The notes beneath the pieces were generated by a model that had not been told where the DNA came from, made no database searches, and saw only the letters and a list, made by a program, of their open reading frames with translations. The position numbers and the translations under genes were made by a program. 64,000 nucleotides of DNA from an uncultured Oleiphilus sp. (GTDB taxonomy: Bacteria > Pseudomonadota > Gammaproteobacteria > Pseudomonadales > Oleiphilaceae). Of this stretch, positions 38,679 through 46,114 are shown one piece after another; position 1 is the stretch's first letter; each line of letters begins with the position of its first letter. The stretch lies in assembly GCA_913020045.1 (NCBI GenBank), contig CAJWBE010000024.1, positions 1-64,000 on the forward strand. The letters are read 5' to 3'.

Positions 38679-39347
38679 CTATACGTTATGAACTTCTTTG
38701 TTTCGCCGAGCAAGCAAAAGTCCCATAACTCCCAGCAATAGAAGTCCCAATGTTGCGGGTTCAGTAACTTCGACTCTGATTAGCTTTACGTTGTCTAACA
38801 GTATTCCCATGTTGTCATTATCATTAGGTGCATTATTTAAGCCGTCGGTGCGAAATGTCACTCTCCCGTCGACGCCCAAGCCCATGAAGCTGATAACATA
38901 CGGCGTAAAGTCATCGTTTTCATTCAACGTAAAAGTTTCTGCCGCATGCGAAGTGCTACTAATGCCAATCGCTGTCGTGATACTTCGCAGCTTATCGCTA
39001 CCGGCACGTCGGTTATTGCCCGCTAAATCAAAACTAAGTTGATACTCTGTACCTGCCTCAAAAAAGAATCGCTGTTTCGTCGTTATTCGCCCCGAAGAAC
39101 CGTTAGTTCCATCCATGTCCACAAAAGAGCCTCTGTTAGTTAAGTCTAGTGGCTGGCTGAACCAACTAGGGCTATTGATTAGATCGACGCTCGTGCCATC
39201 GCGAACTGTCCAGTTACTAAAACCGGTGTAGCTTAGAGACTCAATGCCTCCGTTTTCACTATCAAAGTTGTCTTCGAACATGACAAGCGAGTAGGCTGGG
39301 CTAGCAAACACTATTAGCATTACGAGAAACACAATCGATTTAAACAT
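38679..39347 (-). CDS. PEP-CTERM sorting-domain protein
   Basis: This secreted protein has 222 residues from the ATG at 39345-39347. A signal peptide occupies about 1-19 (MFKSIVFLVMLIVFASPAYS). The body (about 20-190) looks like an extracellular beta-sandwich, rich in Asn, Asp, Ser and Thr and with one or two DGTNG-like turns. The C-terminus has the PEP-CTERM tripartite tail: TEPATLG, a hydrophobic helix LLLLGVMGLLLA, then RRNK. Such proteins are processed by an exosortase and often belong to exopolysaccharide-producing bacteria. No exosortase is in the window. Molecular role unknown. Confidence 0.88.
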   Translation of the reverse strand: MFKSIVFLVMLIVFASPAYSLVMFEDNFDSENGGIESLSYTGFSNWTVRDGTSVDLINSPSWFSQPLDLTNRGSFVDMDGTNGSSGRITTKQRFFFEAGTEYQLSFDLAGNNRRAGSDKLRSITTAIGISSTSHAAETFTLNENDDFTPYVISFMGLGVDGRVTFRTDGLNNAPNDNDNMGILLDNVKLIRVEVTEPATLGLLLLGVMGLLLARRNKEVHNV

Positions 39348-39522
39348 GATGAATACTCCGCGCGTTTGAGGTGGGGAGCAATCAATACGCATAAAGCCAG
39401 CCGCCGATCAAAAAACAACCAACAATTAGGACCTTAAGGCTAAAAGGCTTACGGCATGGGTCGCCAACATGTAAAAAATGCTGACATTAAAAATGGAGGG
39501 CGTGATTCACTTTTCTTCAGGC

Positions 39523-39563
39523 GAAAAAAAAGGTACCAAGCTGCCGAAAAATAACTTGGTACC
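39523..39563 (-). terminator. Minus-strand terminator without an upstream gene
   Basis: On the minus strand, GGTACCAAG and CTTGGTACC (39555-39563 and 39532-39540) form a 9-bp stem with a 14-base loop followed by eight T (39524-39531). The nearest minus-strand gene upstream lies several kilobases away, past plus-strand genes, so the signal must end some unannotated minus-strand transcript. Confidence 0.7.
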
Positions 39564-39589
39564 CTAAAGAAACTACGAAATCAGAAATT

Positions 39590-39624
39590 GAATAAAGAAA
39601 ACGGCCTGAATGTTTTCTTTATTC
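39590..39624. repeat. 13-bp perfect inverted repeat
   Basis: GAATAAAGAAAAC (39590-39602) and GTTTTCTTTATTC (39612-39624) are exact reverse complements with a 9-base loop. The hairpin lies 27 bases from the minus-strand terminator and could be part of the same small RNA, or a terminator-like structure for the plus strand. Confidence 0.65.
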
Positions 39625-39720
39625 GCTTTCGTTAGGATAATAATAGAGGCTTAGAGGGCGTAGAATAATCGTCCATAGGGCTTAATTTATAAAAGAATTC
39701 GTAATGTATGGGCGTAATAT

Positions 39721-40176
39721 ATGAAAAAAATTAGAATTCCTCCTCCTGTTTGGATGCTGATCTGCGGCGCTATTGCTTTTGTTTTGAACAAACTCTATCC
39801 GATGAGCCTAGGAGGAGCCTCAGAACGGTTGCTTATCGTTGGCGTTTGTCTGCTGTTTGCCGCTGTATTTTTAGCCAACTCATTACTCGGTTTCATTCGT
39901 AGCAAAACGACCGTCAATCCCTTGAGGCCGGAAAAAGCCACAAGCTTGGTAATGACGGGCGTTTATCGGTTTAGCCGCAATCCTATGTATTTGGGAATGC
40001 TACTTTGCTTGTGTGCATGGGGTTTCTATTTAGGCAATATACTGACGATCTTAGGGCCGATAATGTTCGGCATCATTATGAATACGCTTCAGATATCGCC
40101 AGAGGAGCAGGCACTGCGGGGAAAATTCGGCGACGCCTATATCGATTACTGCTCCAAAGTACGACGCTGGCTTTAA
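39721..40176 (+). CDS. Isoprenylcysteine carboxyl methyltransferase-like membrane protein
   Basis: This 151-residue protein has about four hydrophobic segments and the family core TGVYRFSRNPMYLGMLLCLCAWGFYLGN, followed by EEQALRGKFGDAYIDYCSKVRRWL. The same pattern is found in ICMT/PEMT/NnrU-like methyltransferases, where the RNPMYLG and E..L...FG.Y..Y motifs form the SAM site. Bacterial members are mostly uncharacterised; the methyl acceptor may be a lipid or thiol. The start at ATG 39721 is the first in frame. It is followed by the phosphate transporter gene after 89 bases. Confidence 0.85.
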   Translation: MKKIRIPPPVWMLICGAIAFVLNKLYPMSLGGASERLLIVGVCLLFAAVFLANSLLGFIRSKTTVNPLRPEKATSLVMTGVYRFSRNPMYLGMLLCLCAWGFYLGNILTILGPIMFGIIMNTLQISPEEQALRGKFGDAYIDYCSKVRRWL

Positions 40177-40265
40177 TAACAGCATGTCCTTGATTTGGAT
40201 CTAACAATCCAGCTGTACCCTTAGTTAGAATAGTTACTTTTAGCGACTGGATTGACAGCAGGACT

Positions 40266-41951
40266 ATGGTGTCCACATTACTTTCACTGCTAATCGGCTT
40301 AGGTGTGTTTCTTTATGGCATGCATCAGCTAGAGACCCATCTTCAAAACTTAACTAGTAACAATGTTAAGCGTTACCTTGGGAAGGCAACACAAAACCCA
40401 CTGAGCAGTGTTGCCAGCGGTACCTTTATCACGGCTATATTGCAAAGTAGCTCAATGGTCAGTCTTTTGGTGTTGGCATTCGCAAGTGCCGGCATGATCC
40501 CACTATTCAACGCTATAGGAGTTATTCTTGGCGCGAACTTAGGTACGACATTTACTGGGTGGATAGTTACCACGATTGGTTTCAAACTCGATTTGGCTGC
40601 ACTCGCGTTCCCGCTTTTTGGGATCGGCGCACTGGTGCAAGTGTTTTCTGACAAGACTCAAAAGCCTTATTCTTTTGCGGGCCTAGTGCTCGGTTTTGGT
40701 TTGTTATTGGTTGGACTAGAACAAATGAAAGAGGCCGTCGAAGGCCTTCCGAATATCATTAGCACTGAGTTTTTAGCCCAATTAAATCCGCCGCTTTATC
40801 TGCTGTTCGGAATAGTAATGACGGCGGTCATCCAATCTAGTTCTGCCATGACGCTGATCGCATTGACAGCGCTTAGCGGCGGTGTCATTGACATAACCGC
40901 CGCCGCATCGTTAATTGTTGGCGCTGATATTGGGACGACGAGTACGACCGCGATTGGCAGTATCAGAAGTTCCGTTATTGCCAAGCAGCTCGCACTGTCT
41001 CACGTCATATACAATGTTTGCGTCGACGCGTTTGCATTCATCGTCATGATCCCAATACTGCCGTGGTCGTTATCGTATTTAGGCATTGACGATCCGCTTT
41101 ATGGTCTTGTGTTATTCCACAGCCTGTTTAATTTAATTGGGTTATTCTTGTTTGTTCCTTTCCTTAAGCCTTACAGTCAATGGCTATCAAAGTTTTTCAA
41201 TAACGATGAGTTTATCCCTGACAGCTTATCAAAACAGACGTCGAAGGTGCCAGAAACCGCGCTACTATCATTACTGCAATCGTTAGAAGATGTACTGGCA
41301 CGTGTCATGTCACTAAACCTTCGAAATCTAAAGTTGGACCCTAAACTATTTACTGATAATGAGACCGGGTCCGAACGACTGAAAACGTACTTTAGTTCTG
41401 ATGCACCATTTACCGAACGCTACCTCGCAACCAAATCTCGTGAGTCTGCTATCCACCAATATATTGCATCCTCATCGTTAGAACACAGTGACAAAGACTA
41501 CTCAAAGATAGTTACTGAAATCATTACAGCGACCCGCTATGCAATTTACTCATGCAAAACCCTAAAAGATGTGCGCGCAGACTTAATATTATTTCGGCAT
41601 TCAAGAGACCACGACTTTAGCGGTCCGAAGTTTCCTGACACGCTAGAGCATTTGTATAAAGGGTTCTGCGACGTTTTGGTTTTACCGCACAGAGCAAGTG
41701 TCGCGTTGAACTTATTAAACATTCTAAAAAACGACAATGAGAAACTGCATAATGTTATGCATGAAAAAATAATCAGCGGGGCGCGCCAAAACACGAAAGA
41801 GTATGCTGATCTCGCAACCCTTCTCAATACCAACCGCGAGCTCTGGCACGCGAACGTCAACTTAATTAACGCGCTCGAGCACTTGGTTCAGGCGAGGGCA
41901 CTTAGTCAGGAGTTCCTCGGAGGTAAGGTGTCATGCAGTCAGAGTCAGTAG
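40266..41951 (+). CDS. Na+/phosphate cotransporter with C-terminal PhoU-like domain
   Basis: This 561-residue protein belongs to the NptA/YjbB family. It has two inverted Na_Pi_cotrans repeats with the QSSS motifs: ITAILQSSSMVSLLVLAFASAG (about 52-73) and TAVIQSSSAMTLIALTALSGG (about 187-207). Further membrane segments run to about 305, and a soluble helical region of about 250 residues is PhoU-like. It should import or export inorganic phosphate with Na+. The ATG at 40266 is favoured over shorter options. Its end overlaps the antiporter gene by 19 bases, which couples the two. Confidence 0.92.
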   Translation: MVSTLLSLLIGLGVFLYGMHQLETHLQNLTSNNVKRYLGKATQNPLSSVASGTFITAILQSSSMVSLLVLAFASAGMIPLFNAIGVILGANLGTTFTGWIVTTIGFKLDLAALAFPLFGIGALVQVFSDKTQKPYSFAGLVLGFGLLLVGLEQMKEAVEGLPNIISTEFLAQLNPPLYLLFGIVMTAVIQSSSAMTLIALTALSGGVIDITAAASLIVGADIGTTSTTAIGSIRSSVIAKQLALSHVIYNVCVDAFAFIVMIPILPWSLSYLGIDDPLYGLVLFHSLFNLIGLFLFVPFLKPYSQWLSKFFNNDEFIPDSLSKQTSKVPETALLSLLQSLEDVLARVMSLNLRNLKLDPKLFTDNETGSERLKTYFSSDAPFTERYLATKSRESAIHQYIASSSLEHSDKDYSKIVTEIITATRYAIYSCKTLKDVRADLILFRHSRDHDFSGPKFPDTLEHLYKGFCDVLVLPHRASVALNLLNILKNDNEKLHNVMHEKIISGARQNTKEYADLATLLNTNRELWHANVNLINALEHLVQARALSQEFLGGKVSCSQSQ

Positions 41952-43120
41952 GTGAATTCTTTATATTGCTGGGCTCACTATTTTTTATCGGCTTAGTGGT
42001 CTCATCGTTAGCAAAGATTCTCGCCATTCCTCGGGTGACGCTTTTACTGTTAAGCGGTGTCGCCTTAAGCCCAATTGGTTTTAATGCCTTGTCGCATATT
42101 CCACCGGGTTGGCTGTCTTTTATTGCAGACTTCACGTTGCTTATTATCGGCTACCTTTTAGGCGCTAGACTCACCCCAGAATTTGTTCAACGGTATGCAA
42201 AAGGTGTATTGGTTTCATCAACGATAATCACTTTGATCACCTGCATTGTCGTCGCGCTGGGGTTAATAATGGTCGGCGTAAATGTCTATGTCTCTTTGAT
42301 TTTGGGTGCTATCGCCGCCGCAACAGACCCCGCAGCGATGATAGATGTACTCCATCAGAGAGATCGTTCCAGCGAATTTGGCAAGACTCTCGAGGGAATA
42401 GTCGCCATGGACGACGTGCTCGGGCTGCTGGTCTTTAGTGTCGCGCTCAGTATCGTGGGCTATCTCGACCAAGGGAATGGCAGCTTTGAACCGCTTTTCG
42501 ATATGGTTTATGAAGTGGGTGGCGCGATAGTTCTCGGCGCTATTGCCGGCTACGTCAGTGCAAAATTATTAAACGCAAAGAGACAAACGCAACCCGTTAT
42601 TGTCGAGTCGCTCGCGTTCATATTGTTATTAGGCGGCACGGCAAAATACTTCGACGTTTCGTTCCTGCTTGCCGCTATGGTGATGGGCTGCGTGGTTGTA
42701 AATGTCGCGGATAAAGCAGCCGACCATCTGCATGAAATCGAAGAAATCGAGCAACCCTTTTTGGTTTTGTTTTTTATTATGGCTGGCGCGTCTCTCAATT
42801 TAGATGCCGGCGCAAGCATTGCGAAAATACTAGCCATTTTTGTACTGCTTAGAATCGTCGGTCGTTATGTTGGAGGGATATTAATCCCCCCTAGTTATAC
42901 TATTGCGCATACCAGACATATTATCGGTTTGACACTATTGCCTCAGGCTGGGGTCGCGATGGGAATGGCCTTGGTCGCGGCAAATCAGTTTCCACAAGTT
43001 GCAAATGTCGTAATTCCAGTCGCAATCTCCGCCACAGTTTTCTTTGAAGTCATAGGCCCCATAATTACATCTAAGTGCCTAGACTATGAGGCCAAACACA
43101 ATCAGAAAAGCGCCGAGTAG
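41933..43120 (+). CDS. Sodium/proton antiporter (Na_H_Exchanger, CPA family)
   Basis: This 395-residue membrane protein has about 12 hydrophobic segments. Family parts are LLLLSGVALSPIGFN, ADFTLLIIGYLLGARLTPEF, ILGAIAAATDPAAMIDVLHQ and VAMDDVLGLLVFSVALSIV, including the DP and DD acidic residues expected for cation binding. It ends after the membrane domain. The start lies inside the 3' end of the Na+/phosphate cotransporter gene, with GGAGG (41920-41924) eight bases before the ATG. Na+ extruded by the antiporter would offset Na+ brought in by the cotransporter. Confidence 0.9.
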   Translation: MQSESVGEFFILLGSLFFIGLVVSSLAKILAIPRVTLLLLSGVALSPIGFNALSHIPPGWLSFIADFTLLIIGYLLGARLTPEFVQRYAKGVLVSSTIITLITCIVVALGLIMVGVNVYVSLILGAIAAATDPAAMIDVLHQRDRSSEFGKTLEGIVAMDDVLGLLVFSVALSIVGYLDQGNGSFEPLFDMVYEVGGAIVLGAIAGYVSAKLLNAKRQTQPVIVESLAFILLLGGTAKYFDVSFLLAAMVMGCVVVNVADKAADHLHEIEEIEQPFLVLFFIMAGASLNLDAGASIAKILAIFVLLRIVGRYVGGILIPPSYTIAHTRHIIGLTLLPQAGVAMGMALVAANQFPQVANVVIPVAISATVFFEVIGPIITSKCLDYEAKHNQKSAE

Positions 43121-43310
43121 GGTGATCTTAAAACAAAGCGAAGTGGCAATGAATAAGACCCGGAAGCTCAATTAAGAAGAAGGTTCCTCGTCGGTCAAAA
43201 AAACACAACGATTCCCAATATTCTCTACGCGTAACACCACATAAGCTAGTCGGAACATGCAATCAGTGCATGAGCATAACAACTAGCGTTCACTACCTAG
43301 ACAATGAAGA

Positions 43311-43961
43311 TTAAGCCGAGGTATTAGTCGTATTCGTGAGAACTTGCTTCAGAACATCTTTCATGGTGACCACACCCACCAACGCGCCGTTGCTCGTAAC
43401 AGGCAAGCCTTCAACTCGGTGCTCAAAAAAATAGTTAACAACCGAATCGATGAAAGTGTGTGCACTGGTCGAAACCAATTTTCGTTCGCACAAATGCTTA
43501 ATAGCAGCACGTCTATCGTCTTTTAATTCAGACTCCATCAAATACATTGCCAAATCACGCACCGATACAAAACCGGTTAAAAATCCATCGTCTGCAGTAA
43601 CCGCCACATGACCTATCTGTTTGGTTTGCATCGTATCCCATAGATACTGCAATGATCGGTTTTCATCGACCAAGACAACATCTCGGCTCATGATGTCATT
43701 AACCCTCAATAGCGAAAGCTCTCCTTCTTCAGGTAAGGTCTCGTACTCTTGATAGGCGTTACTAGCTTGCTGCCGCTTTCGTCTTAATTCCGAATGACTC
43801 GAGTCGTTGATGTCAGTATCAATGTTCGGAGGCATTGGGTCATCGTGGACAGGAACGACCTCATTGACCGCTTCCGCAGAAGGAATTCCTCTGACGTAGT
43901 AACGTCTATCTAAAGGAGTAACAATTCGTTGAGTTATGTCGTGAACATAGAAGACGGACAT
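43311..43961 (-). CDS. Protein with two CBS domains
   Basis: This 216-residue cytoplasmic protein has an N-terminal region of about 70 residues without a known domain. A CBS pair follows at about 78-140 and 150-212 (VNDIMSRDVVLVDENRSLQYLWDTM, VEGLPVTSNGALVGVVTMKDVLKQVL). CBS pairs bind adenine nucleotides and regulate enzymes or channels. No attached effector domain is present, so it may act on another protein. The gene stands alone on the minus strand after the antiporter gene. Confidence 0.88.
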   Translation of the reverse strand: MSVFYVHDITQRIVTPLDRRYYVRGIPSAEAVNEVVPVHDDPMPPNIDTDINDSSHSELRRKRQQASNAYQEYETLPEEGELSLLRVNDIMSRDVVLVDENRSLQYLWDTMQTKQIGHVAVTADDGFLTGFVSVRDLAMYLMESELKDDRRAAIKHLCERKLVSTSAHTFIDSVVNYFFEHRVEGLPVTSNGALVGVVTMKDVLKQVLTNTTNTSA

Positions 43962-44104
43962 GCAGAACCTTCGTCAATGAAAGCTAAATATCACTCTAGA
44001 CTAGCAACTGTAACTCTAGAGGACAATCTCACTTAGCGCAGTGGAGTATTGGGGTTGTTGTTAATAGATTGTTAAGAGCTTATCAAGTTGATATCAATAA
44101 GCCG

Positions 44105-44125
44105 CTTAAACGGTGTGCGTTTAAG
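44105..44125. repeat. 8-bp perfect hairpin downstream of the DUF2780 gene
   Basis: CTTAAACG-GTGTG-CGTTTAAG. It lies 19 bases beyond the terminator-like hairpin at 44144-44171. Confidence 0.5.
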
Positions 44126-44143
44126 GAAATCCGAGGAGGAAAC

Positions 44144-44171
44144 AAGCCCGACTCAATCGGCTATCGGGCTT
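44144..44171 (-). terminator. Terminator-like hairpin of the DUF2780 gene
   Basis: On the minus strand AAGCCCGA and TCGGGCTT form an 8-bp stem with a 12-base loop, followed by GTTTCC. It starts 14 bases after the stop codon. The T-run is weak. Confidence 0.6.
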
Positions 44172-44184
44172 AATAATACAGAGT

Positions 44185-44772
44185 TTAGCCCAAGATTGAA
44201 CTGAGACCCTTTTGTAACAATTCACCGGTGCCATCATCGCTATTCATAAAGTAATTAACGGCGATCTTCGCAAACTGGGCAATCATATCTGGACTAAGGC
44301 CTAAGGCCTCAAATTGTTTCGTCAACTCGCCTAAGCCACCTAAAGAAGCAGCGGCACCACCTAGGCTAGACGCCATATCCGACAGGCCACCCATACCACC
44401 TTTTCCGGCAAGAGCTGGAGCTGCCGCAAGAAGTGTTTCCATGCCAGGAATGCCAGCACTAAGGTTTGAAAACTCGCCATCAGACAACGAATCTTTAGCC
44501 ACATTAAGTAGCGCACCCATACCGCCCTCAGCTTGATCATTATTAACACCTAGCTGACTAGTCAGGGTAGGAATCAAGCCCGATGCAACACTCACCACGG
44601 TATCCATCGTAGAACTTGACTCAGCGGCAGTCGAAGACGCTTTCGCTTCTACCTGTTGAACTTCAGCAGCAGGTGCTTCCTCTTTGTTTCCGAATAACGA
44701 GTCAAAAAAGCCCGCTTGGGCAGTCCCTGTTGCACAGATTAAAAGACCTGTCGCGATTATCTTAATTGTCAT
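44185..44772 (-). CDS. Secreted DUF2780 (VcgC/VcgE-like) protein
   Basis: This 195-residue protein has a signal peptide (about 1-20, ending TAQA). A low-complexity Ala/Ser/Glu stretch follows (about 28-60). The DUF2780 core is at about 62-195: LIPTLTSQLGVNNDQAEGGMGALLNVAKDSLSD, LSAGIPGMETLLAAAP, FEALGLSPDMIAQFAKIAVNYF. The core is rich in Gly, Ala and Leu. Function of the family is unknown; a periplasmic or outer-membrane location is expected. The gene is single, with a 45-base gap after the AraC-side features. Confidence 0.85.
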   Translation of the reverse strand: MTIKIIATGLLICATGTAQAGFFDSLFGNKEEAPAAEVQQVEAKASSTAAESSSTMDTVVSVASGLIPTLTSQLGVNNDQAEGGMGALLNVAKDSLSDGEFSNLSAGIPGMETLLAAAPALAGKGGMGGLSDMASSLGGAAASLGGLGELTKQFEALGLSPDMIAQFAKIAVNYFMNSDDGTGELLQKGLSSILG

Positions 44773-44937
44773 ATCGTTCCTACCATTGAGCGTTCATTTA
44801 AAGATCGCGCATCCTAGCAGGATTTTTTGAATATTTGGATTACAACACGGTTACTCTGCGAGTTGGTAACTGCCGCTTGGGCTTTTAGAATCAATACTTC
44901 CTGATGCAAAAAATCAGTTTGTTTGATAACAGAAATA

Positions 44938-45984
44938 TTACCGCAAGTTTCGCCGATACGAACTAGGACTCTGCCCGAACCAACGCCTAAACGCGCGGCA
45001 AAAATTAGCGCTTTCCTTGTAGCCAAGAATTTCAGATATATTGAATATCGTGTAGCGTGCGTCGGCTAAAAGTTGCTCAGCTAGGCGCTGCCTCTCAGTT
45101 TCAAGAATACGCTTGTAGCTATTATTCACCGCGCCTAATTGCCTTATTAGCGTCCGCTCGGTCATGTGAAGTCGCTTACAAATTACGGCTTGAGTCGGTG
45201 GTGCACTCGTGGCGTCACCCGCTCGTACCGCCTCAAAGTGGTGATAAATGATCTGTCGAACAAGTAAGTCGATTCTATTGGAGTGTTGTTTCTTTGCCAG
45301 AAGGCGCCTGCATTTCTCCAAGTTCAACTCATAGGAGTCTTGGTCAGCAAGCGGGGAGGGTGCAAACCAATATCGTTTTGGTACAACCAGTTTATTTACG
45401 TCGGTACCGAAGCATAGTTGGGAGTCATACATCTTTAACATTAGAGCTTTACGATTAGCGGCATCAGTTTTGAAATGCAGGACCATTTCGGCACCCGGAC
45501 TCTTTCCTAGAATCAGAGTGACCAACACCTCTAATGCACGCATCAATGCCTCAAAGAAAAACTCTTGAAACACTGTGTCTAAGGAGGTGTCGTTAATCAC
45601 GATTTCAAACGATTCATCCGTCTCGATGATACTGCCAGTATAAGTGCCTGACCGAAGCTGTTCCCACTCAACAAAGGTCGCGAGCGCCTTGCCTAATGTC
45701 GGCGCACTTAACGTTGCATAACCAACAGGTCCATGACTCGTGACACCTAAATGCCCACCTAAAGTGGCTGCCCAATTAGGGTCATTCGTATGAGCATGCA
45801 CATTGTTTACGATCGCAATGGTATCGGTAATTGAAAGGTATTCAAGTTCGGAAAGAGTCTCTTCCGTTAGCCCCGTGCCGCTTAGCATATCTTCAACCGA
45901 TACAAAACCCAGCGTTTGCGCAATCAGCACGTAAGCTTTGTCGGACGTTGAGCTTGAAACACTTGGCTTATTTAATTGAAGCAT
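44938..45984 (-). CDS. AraC-family transcriptional regulator (Arabinose_bd type)
   Basis: The protein has 348 residues from the ATG at 45982-45984 (MLQLNKPSVSSSTSDKAYV). Residues about 20-215 match the Arabinose_bd ligand module of OruR/ToxT-like regulators (GLTEETLSELEYLSITDTIAIV, LGGHLGVTSHGPVGYATLSAPTLGKALATFVEW). The C-terminal AraC double HTH is clear (VICKRLHMTERTLIRQLGAVNNSYKRIL, then FNISEILGYKESANFCRAFRRWFGQSPSSYR). A longer open frame to 46113 nearly touches the divergent fusion gene and is less likely. Its position suggests that it controls the desaturase-reductase fusion. The inducer may be a fatty acid or related compound. Confidence 0.88.
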   Translation of the reverse strand: MLQLNKPSVSSSTSDKAYVLIAQTLGFVSVEDMLSGTGLTEETLSELEYLSITDTIAIVNNVHAHTNDPNWAATLGGHLGVTSHGPVGYATLSAPTLGKALATFVEWEQLRSGTYTGSIIETDESFEIVINDTSLDTVFQEFFFEALMRALEVLVTLILGKSPGAEMVLHFKTDAANRKALMLKMYDSQLCFGTDVNKLVVPKRYWFAPSPLADQDSYELNLEKCRRLLAKKQHSNRIDLLVRQIIYHHFEAVRAGDATSAPPTQAVICKRLHMTERTLIRQLGAVNNSYKRILETERQRLAEQLLADARYTIFNISEILGYKESANFCRAFRRWFGQSPSSYRRNLR

Positions 45985-45990
45985 GATTCG

Positions 45991-46020
45991 ATTATAATGA
46001 CGACTGTCAGTTAATGACAA
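45991..46020 (-). promoter_or_regulatory. Promoter of the AraC gene with inverted repeat
   Basis: On the minus strand TTGTCA (46015-46020) and TATAAT (45991-45996) are 18 bases apart. A TGTCA-GTTAA-TGACA repeat (46005-46019) overlaps the -35. Transcription from here would begin at or within a few bases of the proposed ATG at 45984. Confidence 0.5.
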
Positions 46021-46114
46021 TAAAAAGGTCATAAAATGAAAGCAATGATCTGCATCGGTACGGTTAAAGTAACCAGATTGAATAATAGATTTAGCTCTAA
46101 GCAAGGCCGACACT

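Larger units (their letters stand above)
39348..39720. other. Intergenic region with two hairpins (373 bp)
   Basis: The part next to the PEP-CTERM gene (39348-39520) is its upstream region with no clear promoter by eye. The part at 39523-39624 holds two inverted repeats listed separately, one of which is a minus-strand terminator. No ORF with a plausible start and codon pattern was seen. Confidence 0.5.

Noticed and set aside
39400-39500. Sigma-54-type promoter (TTGGCG...TGC) upstream of the PEP-CTERM gene, as known for some PEP-CTERM genes.
   Set aside because: The GG-GC spacing is 8 rather than 10 bases, so it does not fit the -24/-12 consensus.
44814-45026. 70-residue minus-strand frame at the end of the AraC gene.
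   Set aside because: It overlaps the AraC HTH coding sequence in another frame and has no motif.
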